DNA of 64,000 bases from Prorocentrum cordatum (GCA_963575745.1 CAUYUJ010014335.1:306001-370000); one strand, 5' to 3'. Positions 1 to 11,235 are shown, counted from the first letter of the stretch. Made by a program: numbers and translations. Notes: a model not told the origin generated them from the letters alone.

Positions 1-1015
1 GAGGGGGCCACCGGAGGATCCCTACATGGTCGGAGAGGGCCCCCAGAGGGCCCCAAGACGGGTTCAGGTCCCCATGGCGGGCGACGAGGGAGGGACCTGG
101 TACGGCCGAACTGGGCTCCCAGAGGGTCCAAAAAAGGCTTACCACGTTTCCCTAAAGACGGTCCAGGAGGCAGCTGGGAAGGCTCCCGTGTGCAGAAAAC
201 TAGCTTTTCCCATGGAAAAACGTATTACACTTCTATGAGATTCGCTTCTTATGTTCCATCGGCGGCCACGTCGGCCCCAAGGGCTCCCCAAATCGGCGCC
301 ACACGGTCCACGAGGCCCCCCCCATAGGGCACCAAGACAGCCTCAAGAGAGCGTCGAGCAGCACAAGAGAGCTCCAAACCAGCCCGAGAAAGTCCCCAGG
401 GGGCCCGAGGGAGCCACCGGAGAGGAGAGGACTCCATGAGAGCCCCAAGACGGCCCAGCTACCCATGACATGCCAAGAGGGGCCTGGGACAGCCGAAATG
501 GGCTCCCAGACGGGCCACAAAAGGCCCAGATTGACCCCCCACGATTGTCCAAGAGGCCGCTGAGAAGGCCCTCCAAAGGCACAAATCAAGCATTTTCAGC
601 TGGAAACCGTAAAGTTCTTGGATATTTGCTTTTCAGTTCTACCAGCGGTCGCGACGGCTCAAGAAGTTACCAAAATGGGTCCCCGACGGCCCCAGAGGCC
701 CCAAAGAGGGTTCCATGATGGGCTGAAGAGAGCTTCGAGCAGCACAGAAGAGCTACAAAACGGCCCAAGAGAGCTCCAGGGAGCACGAGGGGGCCACCAG
801 AAGATTCCTACATGGTCGGAGAGGGACCCAGGAGGGCCCCAAGACGGGCTGAACTCCACACGACGAGCCAAGAGGGACCCGGAACGGCCGAGATGGGCCC
901 CCAGACGGGACAACAAAGGCCCCAAAGGACTCCAAAGCAAGGCCCGGAAAGGCTCCAGAGACTACCACAAAGCTCCCCAAAAAGGCTCCCGGCACGCGGT
1001 CCAGTAGGCACCCAT
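1..1015. repeat. three imperfect ~390-bp tandem copies, G/C-rich
   Basis: The segment repeats itself about every 390 bases. The block with GGCCACCGGAGGATCC and ATGGTCGGAGAGGG near 10-45 recurs near 415-445 and again near 795-830. The block GTCGAGCAGCACAAGAGAGC near 350 recurs near 735. Short open frames exist in several phases, but they only translate the Gly/Pro/Arg-rich repeat. AT-richer spacers (about 185-250 and 585-640) separate the copies. Similar G-rich text on the opposite strand occurs near 22.9-23.1 kb and 49.4-49.8 kb, so this is probably a dispersed family rather than a gene. Confidence 0.7.
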
Positions 1016-1035
1016 GTACTGGGTGCGTCACGAGA

Positions 1036-1562
1036 AAGGTGGAGGAGGAGGAGGAGGAGGCGGAGGAGGAGGAGGAGGAGGAGAAGGAAGAGGAGGAGGA
1101 GGAGGAGGTTGAGGAGGAGGAGGAGGAGGCTGACAAGGACAAGGGCCAGGGCCAGGGGACAAGGGCCAGGGCAAGGACAAGGACAAGGACAAGGACAAGG
1201 ACAAGGACAAGGACAAGGACAAGGACAAGGAGGAGGAGGAGGAGGAGGAGGAGGAGGAGGAGGAGGAGGAGGAGAGGAGGAGGAGGAGGAGGAGGAGGAG
1301 GAGGAGGAGAGGAGGAGGAGGAGGAGGAGGTGGAGGGGGAGGGGGAGGGGAGGGGGAGGGGGAGGGGGGGGGGGGGGGGGGGGGAGGGGGAGGGGGGGAA
1401 GGGGGAGGGGGGAGGGGGAGGGGGAGGGGGGGGAGGGGGGAGGGGGGGGGGGGAGGGGGAGGGGAGGGGGGGGGGGGGGGAGGGAGTGGGAGGAGGAGGA
1501 GGAGGAGGGAGGAGGAGGAGGAGGAGGAGGAGGAGGAGGAGGAGGAGGAGGAGGAGGAGAGG
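1036..1562. repeat. GGA/GAG polypurine tract with AAGGAC hexamers
   Basis: A 500-base purine run made of GGA/GAG trinucleotides and long G runs. It contains an array of the hexamer AAGGAC between about 1165 and 1230. The same order (GCTGACAAGGACAAGGGC, AAGGAC array, then GGA repeats) recurs near 9444-9560 and 13688-13800. Every frame stays open because the repeat has no stop codons; these frames are not genes. Confidence 0.9.
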
Positions 1563-1822
1563 CGTTTCGGCCGCTGAAGGTACATCCAGGCATTGTACTG
1601 GCCAGCGGCCGAATCCCAGGCGTGCGCACATTACTTGTGCGCCGCGCTTGCCAGTCTTCTCTCTCTCTCTCTCGCCATCACGTTCCTTTCCAGGCCCTGC
1701 CGCGCTCGCAGCGAGCCTGCCTGGCACAGGAGGGCCAGATCAAAGAGAGCGCAGCTTCGGCTTCTATTGAGGCTAAACGCAGCAAAGGAGAAGGCAGAGA
1801 GAAGGCTCGCATCGCATCATAG
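1563..1822. other. unassigned spacer before the first open frame
   Basis: I see no recognisable gene here. There is a short TC run (about 1659-1672) and then ordinary mixed sequence up to a TAG at 1820-1822, which closes the frame used by the following open reading frame. Confidence 0.4.
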
Positions 1823-1912
1823 TTCTCGGGCATCGCAGGACGGGTATGGAAATGTTCGTGCAATCAAAGGAACCCGTTCCATTACAAGTGGTGTTGTGGC
1901 TGTGGGCTCAAG

Positions 1913-3337
1913 TTGCAAGGGCAGGCAGGCGACTCCAGCATTCAAGGCGCCCCGTGGTGGCGAGAGATCTCTCGAGGCGCTGCAACTTCCAGGGATCGCA
2001 GTCGCGGTGGAATCGACGGCGACATCAGGAAGCTGATTGCGAGTACGCCGCCGGCGACCCCAGCCCAGGCCAAGGCACATCCGCATGTTGTGCCACCCTT
2101 GGGCGATTCTGCCACGCACAACAATTATCGTCAGGAGGCGCGCAAGAGTTTGCACAATCTGGCTCAGCTCGCCATCTCTGCGCGTCAGCTCGACAAGGGC
2201 GACGAGGATGCAATGTACGACATGGCAGTAGTGAAGTTCTCGTTGATGTTGTTGCAGCCAGCTCACAAACTCTTGAAAGAGACCCGTCAGAAACGAGATC
2301 AGGCAAAAGGGCGGCGAGGACGAGTAAAGCAGCTACAAGTGCAGGAGACTACTGCGAAGGAGGAGGTTCTGCAGTTGGAGTCTTGCGTAGAGCAGCTCGA
2401 GGCAGAGCAGCAGCAGGAGGAGGAGGACTGGGTCGACGAAACCGAGGCAGACCCCTACATGCAATATCATCCGTCTGGTAGTGCAGGTTTGCCGTCCTCC
2501 TCTTCGGTTGGCTCCACTGCTGCAATGCAGCAGCAGATGATGCAGCAGTTTCAGGCCCAACAGCAGATGATGATGATGCCGCAGCAGCAGGCTTTCGAGT
2601 CGTTGATGGCCCAGATGTGTCAAAGAATGCAGGGATTGGTTGTGGGGCCAGCTGGGGCGGGGATTCAGCCCCCGCAGCAGGCGGCAGGAGTGGGGTTTCA
2701 TATGCCTGCTGGGATGCCAGGCCATCCGCCAGAGCCTGTTGGCCCCTTCCATCAGCCCCTGCCTGGTTCCACGGCGACACCAGAGCCACCAGTGCCTGCC
2801 CCACCTTTCTCAGTGACGGGCAAGGGGGTCGGCGAGGACAAAGGCAAGGCCGCTCGTGGATCCGACCCGTGCCCGACCTCCCCCACGGTGCCGATGGGCG
2901 CCACGCAGCAGCGCCGGCTCTTCCCGAACACGCAGCAGACGAGGGACCAGCTGGACTTCTTGCTCAGCACGCAGGGCTACGAGTACATGCAGAAGCTCCG
3001 CGCGGCCGACGCAGCTCAGGAGGCAACGGCGATGGCGGCCAATGGCATCCCAGGCCAAGCGGCGGCGGGCGGGGCATTGGAGGCTACGACTGGCGTAGGG
3101 GCTGGGACCTCGGCGGCTGGAGGGGCGGCGGCTGGGGCATCGGGGGCTATGATGGGCTCGGCCACGGCGGTGGACTCTCCGCTGTCGCCGACCCCCCCCC
3201 CCTCCCCCCCCGCGAACATGGCGATTGCGCTGGGGGCGGCGGAGCGCATGCGACCTCGTGCGGAGGATGCTGCGACGCCCAACAACAGGGCCCACAAGTA
3301 CCAGCGCGCGGAGAGCGAGTTGGAGGGGAGTCTCTAG
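1913..3337 (+). CDS. putative ORF1 (coiled-coil, Gln-rich) of the LINE-like element
   Basis: An open frame runs without a stop from 1823 to 3337 (TAG at the end), about 500 codons. Its first ATG is only at 2213, so the true start is uncertain; the upstream part still looks coding. The protein has a helical segment around HNNYRQEARKSLHNLAQL, a charged Lys/Arg stretch, a Glu/Gln-rich probable coiled coil (about 2320-2440), a Gln/Met-rich stretch from CAG repeats (2520-2600), then a Pro/Ala/Gly-rich tail. It lies just upstream of the RNase H, endonuclease and RT pieces of a LINE-like element, so an ORF1 or Gag-like RNA-binding role is my best guess. I recognise no named domain. A host gene of unknown function cannot be excluded. 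Confidence 0.4.
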   Translation: MQGQAGDSSIQGAPWWREISRGAATSRDRSRGGIDGDIRKLIASTPPATPAQAKAHPHVVPPLGDSATHNNYRQEARKSLHNLAQLAISARQLDKGDEDAMYDMAVVKFSLMLLQPAHKLLKETRQKRDQAKGRRGRVKQLQVQETTAKEEVLQLESCVEQLEAEQQQEEEDWVDETEADPYMQYHPSGSAGLPSSSSVGSTAAMQQQMMQQFQAQQQMMMMPQQQAFESLMAQMCQRMQGLVVGPAGAGIQPPQQAAGVGFHMPAGMPGHPPEPVGPFHQPLPGSTATPEPPVPAPPFSVTGKGVGEDKGKAARGSDPCPTSPTVPMGATQQRRLFPNTQQTRDQLDFLLSTQGYEYMQKLRAADAAQEATAMAANGIPGQAAAGGALEATTGVGAGTSAAGGAAAGASGAMMGSATAVDSPLSPTPPPSPPANMAIALGAAERMRPRAEDAATPNNRAHKYQRAESELEGSL

Positions 3338-3615
3338 GTGCGAAGGCTCTTGTCGCGGGCTGGGGGGAGGCCCGACTAGTTAAGAATAAGCTCCAGGGAT
3401 GGCTTCCAGTGTTTCATGCTTTTGATTTTCCAGGTGGTGTGGCTCAGGACGGTGTCCGTTCAAAAGATCAGGCCATGGGTGTCGTACATAGGTTCAAGCA
3501 TCCTACCCCGCGTGTGGGAAATACAAGGGGCTGGAACGCCGCGACACCCACCTTCCCTAGTAGCGTCAAGAGCAGCTGTTGCGGGTGTGTGTGTAACTAG
3601 GGCCCCCCTCAGCCA
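3338..3615. other. unassigned spacer
   Basis: Between the putative ORF1 and the next open frame I see only mixed sequence and no motif I can support. Confidence 0.4.
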
Positions 3616-4005
3616 ATGTTCCCCCTATGCGTGGCCCTTTTCGCAGGTCGTCGCACCTCTCGCCGCCGCGCTGACAGGGTCAGTCAGCTCAGCGTCGGTG
3701 TTACCTCTCCTTCCTCGTCCTTGAGCCCCGCTCCCTCTCCTTCCTCGCATTATTGGTGGGGAAGGGGGGCCTCGGCTGAGACCGCTGAGGCGCCCCCACC
3801 CCTCTATTGCCTTAATGCCCCACCGGCGCCGGGCAAGAATGCGAGGCAGCCGACGGCCAGTAAGATGAGCAAGAAAGTCCGTTTTAGCTTAAAACCTGAG
3901 GTTAGGGAATATGACCCAGCAGAGCTTTGGTATCTGAACATGAATTCAAGTATGTTTCAACTGTTCAGCAACAGCAAGCAGTGCAAGGTAGTGCACATAG
4001 CTTAA
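3616..4005 (+). pseudogene. linker open frame with a KVRFS motif
   Basis: An open frame of about 130 codons ending at 4005. Its N-terminal part is Ser/Pro/Arg-rich and low in complexity. A second ATG at 3865 opens MSKKVRFSLKPEVREYDP, which contains KVRFS followed by hydrophobic and acidic residues. Short K-V-x-F patterns of this kind occur in dinoflagellate retroelement polyproteins and also resemble protein phosphatase 1 docking motifs; I cannot tell which applies. It sits directly upstream of the RNase H fragment and is probably the N-terminal linker of the same polyprotein, cut off by a stop at 4003-4005. Confidence 0.35.
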
Positions 4006-4204
4006 TGTCAAGTCAAGTAGGGCTAGCAGCATGCTTTTCGGGCCACAGCCTCCCGTCCCAGGCCTTTCTGATCCCAGGTCTAGCGAGTCTCGAGGGGGTG
4101 ACACCTCTAGGCTGGATGATGGGGGGGGTGCAGATCTGTGTGAGGGCGTTGGATAATGACCCACTCATCAGAATCGTTGAAGACGCGCCGGCCATGGAGC
4201 TCGA

Positions 4205-5070
<866 letters not shown>

Positions 5071-5223
5071 CTTGCCCCCCAGTCTCGCTGAGCAGGTGTG
5101 TTCCAATGCCTCAACTCGTTGGGGGCGGCTCCTGGGGGCCGATGCTGACTTACTTGCTTGCGAGCCCCAAGATCGTTCGAGGGCCCATGTCGAGCAGGCG
5201 GTTCTGCCGAAAGCGTGTCTTGT

Positions 5224-6130
5224 TGATGTTGAGGGCAGCCCCCCCCCCCCCCCCCTGCCTGCGGGGGAAGAGGTGGAAGAGGTGGAGGTGCGTCTCAAGC
5301 TTGCACAATTTTATGCGCAAAGCTTTAGCAGGGATTTTCGTCAGGACACGCAGGGGGTTGTGCGTCTCAACAGATCGGAGATTCTCAAGCAGCAGTTTGG
5401 AGATGAGCGTTTCGCCATCCTTGGCTTTCAGGAGGCTCGTAACGAGAGGGGTATGCGTGTTGTGGGGGGCAACCTGTTCTTGGCCGTCTCTAGTGGGCAC
5501 TGTGAGTACAATCTGGGGCGTGAGGTTTGGTTCAACTTACAGGGGCCCCATGCTAAACAGGGGGGGGGGTTGGGCGTTCGGTTGCACAGGGATCATGTCA
5601 GGATTGCGTGGCAGGACCCCCGGATCTTGCTGGTTGTCGTCTCTGCCCCCCACTTTCGACAATATTCTGGTTGGACACGCTCCTCGCTCAAAAGGCAAGG
5701 CTGCTGATAGAGAGGCCATCTGGTCCAAAATCGGAGAGCTCTCGGGGAGGTGTGATGTCTCGTTTGGGTTTGTTGATGCGAATGCTCGCACTGGCTCGAT
5801 TGCGTCGCCGTGGATTGGAAATGCTGCGGGGGCCCAGGAGGAGGATGATAATGGAAGAGAGTTTCATCCCTGGCTCAGTGAAGCCACGCTTCACGCTGCC
5901 AACACGATGCACGCTGATACGTGGCCGGCCACGTGGGCCAGTCGCTCGGGGGGCACGCATCAGATTGATTATTTGCTCCTGTCCCCTTCTCTGCTTCCTG
6001 CCGCTCATGATGTCAGAGTCCTGGTCGATCTCGAGCATGCGAGGGGGCGCGAAGATCATGGCCTCATCTCGGCCAGGGTTGCTTGGAAAGGGATGGGCGG
6101 ACATGACCCAAGAGTGACCGCCCTAGGTTG
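5224..6130 (+). pseudogene. APE-type endonuclease domain of the LINE
   Basis: This domain nicks target DNA for target-primed reverse transcription. In the first phase (to about 5655) are KLAQFYAQSF, the active-site Glu motif ILGFQEARNERG and a strand ending VVVSAPHF. After a one-base shift near a C run at about 5645-5660 the next phase gives GHAPRSKGKAADREAIW, SFGFVDANARTGS (the GDxN-like motif), SRSGGTHQIDYLLLSP and ARGREDHGLISA, matching the conserved Ser/Thr-x-x-x-Asp and Asp-His regions of the exonuclease-endonuclease-phosphatase fold. Two phases mean it is inactive as it stands. Identification is strong because the motifs occur in the correct order. Confidence 0.8.
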
Positions 6131-6800
6131 GACAGAGCCAAGTTTCAGAACAGCCAATGTTGCGACAAGTTTCGGCCCCTGTTAGCCTCGGTTTCGTTGA
6201 CCCCCTGGGAGTGTGAGCTCAACGAGCACACTAGGCAAGCCAATGCCAACGCGTGGGATTGCGCTAAGGAGGCTTTCGCTGCGACGGAGAAGAGGACTAG
6301 GAAGCCCTACATCTGACAACACCAGGGCTCTTGCGCAGGTGCGCCGCGCCATCAGGAAAGGTCTTGCGATTGCCAAGGGCACGCGGCTGACTGAGGATAG
6401 TAGTCTGACGGGGGGCCCTGGCATCCCCAGAACCGTGGCCCCGCCCGTTGGGACCGTCCTTGGGGGGAAGAAAACCCAAGGTCCCCAGGCTCGGAAAGAG
6501 AAGTGGGACTCTGCCTCGTTTGCGCTTGCTCTGGAGAGTGGGTCACTAAGTTCCTTGAGATTGCTGCTGTTGCCTCCCTCTTGGAAGCAGATCGAGGCCA
6601 ATGAATGGCGTTTGCACATTGTCTCCTTCATCTCCTCTTCCACCCTTGTCCTGCATGAAAACGCCGCATCGAGAACATGCTGAGTTCCTTCAGAGGGAAG
6701 CTGGAAAAGTTACTCTCTCTCTCGACGCCAAGGTTCCTGCGAGCGCCTGGAGAGAGAGATTAAGGTTCGCTTGCGTTGTTCTGGACAAAAGAAAAAACCA
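6131..6800 (+). pseudogene. endonuclease-RT linker, broken
   Basis: Short pieces in several phases, such as WECELNEHTRQANANAWDC near 6207-6265 and HAEFLQREAGKVTLSL near 6676-6723, look like the charged linker that lies between endonuclease and RT in these elements. Stops and frame changes are frequent. No catalytic motif is visible and boundaries are approximate. Confidence 0.4.
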
Positions 6801-6817
6801 TGGTGTCGCCTATGCGG

Positions 6818-7581
6818 CTGGACGCTAAGGGCGAGGCTCCAGGTCCTGATGGCTGGGCGGGGGGAGGTCGTTGGAGCTGCCCCCGAGGAGATGAGTCGCA
6901 TATTCCACCCCGTCATGGCGAAAGCTAGTGTTGCCATGCGTGAGCCCACTGACTGGACATGCGGGTACATTGCGGGTCAACGTTTGAGGTCAACGTTGAG
7001 AAAACGGTTTTCCTTTTGCGTTTTGGCGGAGAAGGGCCCAGACAGGCCCGAGTCGACATGCGCGTTGAGCATCGCATGACTGTGAGTGGGGATCAGGCTG
7101 CTGCGAAGGCCCCTGTTGTTCGTGCTCATAAGCTTTTGGGAAGCATGATTATGGATTCGGGGGCCATGTGTGCCGAGGTTGCCTATAGGGTGTCCACCGT
7201 GGCAGGGGAATTTCGAAGCGTTGCTCGGCTCGCAACAGCTTCCCCCCCCCCCTCCCCTATTTTGTCAGGCAGGTTGGCGAGGCGCTCTTGGCCTCCAAGT
7301 TGCCGTTTAATGCTTCCACCTGGGGTCCCATGGCCGGCAAAGTGATGGACAGGATGGAGTCTCAGCACGCCAAGGTTTACAAGGCGTGTCTCGGGTTGCC
7401 GCTGAGCAACAACGGCGATGACAAATTCAGGGATGACCACGTTCTGCACCTGGCGCAGCGATCTCCTCTGTCTCGTGTCCTCTCCATTGCTCGTCTGCGC
7501 TATCTTGTCCGCCTTCTCCGTCATGTCCCTCCTATGCTCAGGGTGATGTTAGATATGATTCAAGGAGGACCCAACCAGTAG
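6818..7581 (+). pseudogene. reverse transcriptase remnant lacking the catalytic core
   Basis: The fingers motif LDAKGEAPGPDGW is present near 6821-6858. The sequence then degenerates and reappears near 6980 as the later palm region TFEVNVEKTVFLLRF. The FADD/YADD-type catalytic box that should lie between is missing; only about 120 bases separate the motifs. After that come HKLLGSMIMDSG (about 7130) and, in another phase, LPFNASTWGPM, VYKACLGLPLSNNG and LSIARLRYLVRLLRHVP (7303-7540), typical of the thumb and C-terminal region of LINE polyproteins. Enzymatically dead. Confidence 0.7.
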
Positions 7582-7588
7582 ACCGCTC

Positions 7589-8110
7589 TTGTTCGGGGGG
7601 GCTGCGAGTGGCTCAATGAGTTTCACCTCGGGCAGCGAGGTGCCCGGGACCGGGGCCCTGGTCGACGGGGCTAGTTTTGCGCGCTGCTGCCCCGCAAAAA
7701 TTCGCACCACGATTGTGCCCGTTGCCTCTAGGGCTAGATTTCACCATCGAGAGAGGTATTTCACCAGGCAGTTGGATGCGCAGTTAAGTGAGATGAACGT
7801 TGGAACTGAGCTTGAGGACAGCTCGAACCGCATTCGACCTGCGCAGGGGGTGTTCTTCTGCTACGAGTGTGGATTTCACATTAGCTCGAAGCGGGTTCTG
7901 GCCATGCATGTTGGAAAGGCGCATAAGCGGGAGAGTAGCATCCTGTCGTGAGTTGTGGGCACCGTATGTCAGGTGTGCTTGGATGTGCATCATACCCCTG
8001 GCCGACTTGTGAAGCACCTGGCTAGAAGCCCCAAGTGTAGGATTGCCTGGCCGTGCTCTGGGAGGAGGCCTCTCGAGGAGGAGTTGCAGTTTTGGAGAAG
8101 CCTTGATGCG
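7589..8110 (+). pseudogene. zinc-finger region of the LINE polyprotein
   Basis: Two Cys/His motifs follow the RT remnant. CYECGFHISSKRVLAMHVG followed by KAH (about 7858-7923) fits C2H2 spacing, Cx2C...Hx3-5H. Near 7967-8045 a second motif, VCQVCLDVHHTPGRLVKHL, has the same Cx2C then His spacing. A stop (TGA at 7949-7951) and a frame change lie between them. Paired C2H2 fingers in this position are usual in dinoflagellate LINE polyproteins and probably bind nucleic acid. Confidence 0.65.
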
Positions 8111-8214
8111 GCCACTCAGAAGCAGAATCGGGCCAGGCACCTCGCTGAGAACTTTGCTGAGGTCCCCGCCTGTCGTGCTTTGGCCCCCTCGTTGCGTTAC
8201 CCAGAGAGGGGGAA

Positions 8215-8628
8215 GTGTCGCCCCTGGTGGTTCAGGATCCGATCGCTCTTGACCCCGAGCCCTTGCTCGCCCCCCGTCCGACTGCCCCGCCCACGGGGGC
8301 GCCCATCAAGTTTGCGTTGCATCTCTTCTCGGGCCAGAGGAGGGAGGCGGATGTGCAGCTCTTTCTCGATAGGTTCGCGGGTGATTCCGACCTTCGCATT
8401 GCTACGTTGTCTCTCGATGTGGTGAATGACGCCATTTTAGGAGATCCGAGCAAGCTTGAAGTGGTGATTTTGTCTGCAGATGCTGCAGGAGGGATAGGTT
8501 TCTGCCGTGCTTGCGGGACCCCCCTGCGAAACTTGGTCCAGTGCGAGGTTTGCGGTTTTCCCTGATCGTCCTCGTCAGCCACGGCCGGTTAGATCGCGTG
8601 AGTTCCCGTGGGGTACCAAGGGTCTCCG

Positions 8629-8661
<33 letters not shown>

Positions 8662-9187
8662 AAAAAAAAGAGAAAGAGAGATGGAACAAGTCAGGCTTGG
8701 CAGTGCTCTGCCCAGAACTACATTTTTTTGCATGCTGGTTGTCATGCCCATGTTCCTACGATTTTGGAGCACCCCAGCACCAGTGTTCATCGTCCCCACG
8801 CCCCCTCGTCCTGGCTCCTGGATCAGTTGCAACGTCTTAAGGGTAAGCCCTACGTTAACTATGTACACATTCACCAGTGTATGTTTGGAGCTACGGACAA
8901 GAAACGGACTTCCTTGCTGGCGGTGCGCTGTGCTTCTCTAGGCCGTATTGTGGCTGCTTGCCAGAATGGAGGGCTCTGTGATCAGAGCCACCAGCACGAG
9001 ATTTTACAGGGGACAGGAGGATGGGCAGTGGCGCACGAGCAAGGCCAACACGTATCCCCCTCGTCATTGTCAGTTCCTTGCTTCCAATCTGTTTGGGGAG
9101 ATCTGTCTGAGAGATGAGTGCACCGAGGTGAACGGGGGCTATTGGGAGATTCCGAGTGTTGTGCCCCTCCTTTTTTTGTTCCGCTAG
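8215..9187 (+). pseudogene. C-terminal methyltransferase-like domain of the LINE, copy in A1
   Basis: The frame from 8215 reads FALHLFSGQRREADVQLFLD and LSLDVVNDAILGDPSKLE, resembling the start of a Rossmann-type methyltransferase domain (LFSG as the nucleotide loop, LSLDVV as the next acidic strand). Near 8475 a small deletion relative to the second copy (12695 onward) throws it out of phase, so the PPCETWS motif appears only in another frame. Further pieces, LEHPSTSVHRPHAPSSW and VHIHQCMFGA, then DGQWRTSKANTYPPRHC, follow to about 9187. An AG microsatellite (8636-8680) interrupts it. The substrate is unknown; I infer the methyltransferase-like nature from motifs only. Confidence 0.6.
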
Positions 9188-10176
9188 ACCCCTACCTCCA
9201 ACGTGAGAGGGGGGCAGACTGCATGTTGCGTAATCCGCGTTGATCTCTCGTCCCTTGCCCTTTCCCCCTTCCTTTTCCCCCCTCTCCAGGAACGGCAGCG
9301 GACACTTTCATGCCGTCAAAGTCGAGTCGAGTCGAGGAGGGGGGGGGAAGGGGGAAGTGGGAGAGGGGGAGGAGGAGCATGAGCAGTAGGAGGGGGTGGA
9401 GGAGGAGCAGGGGCATGAGGAGGAGGAGGAGGAGGGGGAGGAGGCTGACAAGGACAAGGGCAAGGACAAGGACAAGGGCAACGACAAGGACAAGGACAAG
9501 GACAAGGAGGAGGAGGAGGAGGAGGAGGAGGAGGGAGGAGGAGGAGGATGGGGAGGAGGGGGAGGGAGGGACGGAGGGAGGGGGGGAGGGAGGGGAGGAG
9601 GTGGGGAAGGAGGAGGAAGAGGAGGAGAAGGAGGAGGAGGAGGAGGAGGAGGGGGAGGAGGAGGAGGAGGAGGAGGAGGAGGAGGAGGGGAGGCGGAGGA
9701 GGGGGAGGAGGAGGAGGAGGAGGAGGAGGAGGAGGAGGAGGGAGGGAAACGAGAGGAGGAGGACCATGGGAGGAGGAGGAGGAGGACGAGGAGGAGCAGG
9801 AGCAGGAGCAGGAGCAGGAGGAGGAGGAGGCGGAGGACGAGGAGGAGGAGTAGGAGGAGGGGGAGAACGATCAGCAGGAAGAAGAGGGGGAAGAGGAGGG
9901 CGAAGAGGAGGAGGGACATTGCTCTTGTAAGATTATATTGTCCTCTGATTCTCGGGCTCGGGGAAGGCTGCTGAGGACGAGGAGGCAAGGGGAGCGCAGG
10001 ATGAAGAGGGCTCGAGAGGAGGAAGGAGGTGAAGTAGTTAGGTGAAGGAACACAGGGAGGGACACGCCGAAGAGCGGGGAAGACAGGGAGGCGGAGGAGA
10101 AGGAGGAGGGAGACGAGGAGGAGGAGGTGAAGGAACAGGGATCCCTGTTCAGGGAAACACCGACGAGGATCTATAT
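8411..10176 (+). repeat. unit A, first copy (A1)
   Basis: This segment aligns with 12698-14275 from CTCTCGATGTGGTGAATGAC to CACCGACGAGGATCTATAT. It holds the LINE C-terminus, a polypyrimidine stretch (about 9246-9290) and then the purine/AAGGAC tract. Length differences are mostly in the microsatellites. Together with unit B it forms a tandem duplication. Confidence 0.9.
9340..10140. repeat. GGA-rich polypurine tract with AAGGAC array
   Basis: Purine-only repeats with AAGGAC hexamers (about 9450-9510) and GGAGCA repeats (about 9795-9815), ending in a less pure purine-rich stretch to about 10140. Long Leu/Ser/Pro frames on the other strand are artefacts of the repeat. Confidence 0.9.
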
Positions 10177-10328
10177 CCGTAAGGGCTTCGCCCCCTGCCG
10201 CCGGCCCCCTCTCTCGGAGAATGGGCCATGGAAGAGCTAAGTCATGAGGCCTTGGCGCTGTCGTGAAGCAGTATCGAAACTTCATGCGAAGCCGAGTCGC
10301 AATCAGCAAAACCAACTGATCACAAGAG

Positions 10329-10445
10329 GGGTTACCACACCTGGCGATTGGTAAGACGTGTATGGTTTAAGGGCTTGGTTACCACACCTTGCGATGAAAG
10401 GGCCGAGGGAGTTCTCGCAGTTTGGGTTACCACGCCTTGCGATGG
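10329..10445. repeat. three copies of GGTTACCACACCTTGCGATG
   Basis: The motif occurs at about 10331, 10378 and 10426, 47-48 bases apart with diverged spacers. It directly precedes the 73-bp satellite and may be an older array. Confidence 0.75.
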
Positions 10446-10454
10446 ATGTGCGTG

Positions 10455-10900
10455 ATGGGTGGCACCGAATTTCAGAAATGTGGCAAATCCCCTGTGTTTT
10501 TGGACCCTGACCCCGCGGATCTGCGTGAGGGGTGGCACCGAATTTCAGAAATGTGGCAAATCCCATGTGTTTTTGGACCCTGACCCCGCGGATCTGCGTG
10601 AGGGGTGGCACCGAATTTCAGAAATGTGGCAAATCCCATGTGTTTTTGGACCCTGACCCCGCGGATCTGCGTGAGGGGTGGCACCGAATTTCAGAAATGT
10701 GGCAAATCCCATGTGTTTTTGGACCCTGACCCCGCGGATCTGCGTGAGGGGTGGCACCGAATTTCAGAAATGTGGCAAATCCCATGTGTTTTTTGGACCC
10801 TGACCCCGCGGATCTGCGTGAGGGGTGGCACCGAATTTCAGAAATGTGGCAAATCCCGTGTGTTTTTGGACCCTGACCCCGCGGATCTGCGTGAGGGGTG
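10455..10900. repeat. 73-bp satellite, six units
   Basis: The unit starts GGTGGCACCGAATTTCAGAA and includes ATGTGGCAAATCCCATGTG and ACCCCGCGGATCTGCGTGAG. Five spacings are 73 bases; one unit is 74 because of an extra T near 10791. Units are almost identical apart from the first and last, so the array is recent or homogenised. 73 is not a multiple of 3, so the open frames inside it cycle through phases. Confidence 0.95.
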
Positions 10901-10988
10901 TCGATTTCGAGCCCACCCAGCAATTCAGACAACGCGCCCAGGGGAGGCTAAAAGTCTTGTTTGGGCCTCCCCCCCCCTCGCGCGGTCA

Positions 10989-11047
10989 ATCAACTAGTTA
11001 CAGTAACCAGCAAGAAGTCAACTAGTTACAGTAACCAGCAAGAAGCA
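10989..11047. repeat. 28-bp direct duplication
   Basis: TCAACTAGTTACAGTAACCA plus GCAAGAAG occurs twice in tandem. It contains the near-palindrome GTTACAGTAAC. Confidence 0.85.
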
Positions 11048-11235
11048 GAACTGTAACACTGGAAACTACAAACTACAACTGGTACAGGAAACTGCGAATC
11101 ACGGTCCTACAGCCTGGTGGCCCCACAAGGGGGCCGGCTGATATATGTATATATATATACACATATGAAAATAAGATGATGGGAAGAGGGAGACGGGGAA
11201 GAGCAGGAGGGGAAGGGGACTGCAGTGGACCAGGG

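Larger units (their letters stand above)
10177..11139. other. segment X, present only in the first duplicated copy
   Basis: In the second copy, unit A passes straight into a TA-rich stretch and unit B (about 14270-14330). In the first copy these are separated by this 960-base segment, so it was inserted in one copy or lost from the other. It holds three copies of GGTTACCACACCTNGCGATG, the 73-bp satellite and a 28-bp duplication. I find no clear terminal repeats. Confidence 0.7.

Noticed and set aside
753-1822. Open frames above 240 codons on both strands through the purine tract
   Set aside because: They translate only GGA/CTC repeats (poly-Gly/Arg/Glu, poly-Pro/Leu/Ser); the repeat simply has no stop codons.
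9192-10315. Leu-rich, membrane-like minus-strand frames
   Set aside because: Hydrophobic runs come from CTC/CTT triplets opposite the GGA tract; same in 13568-14284.
10455-10900. CRISPR array
   Set aside because: Units of 73 bp are contiguous with no variable spacers, and the context is eukaryotic; it is a satellite.
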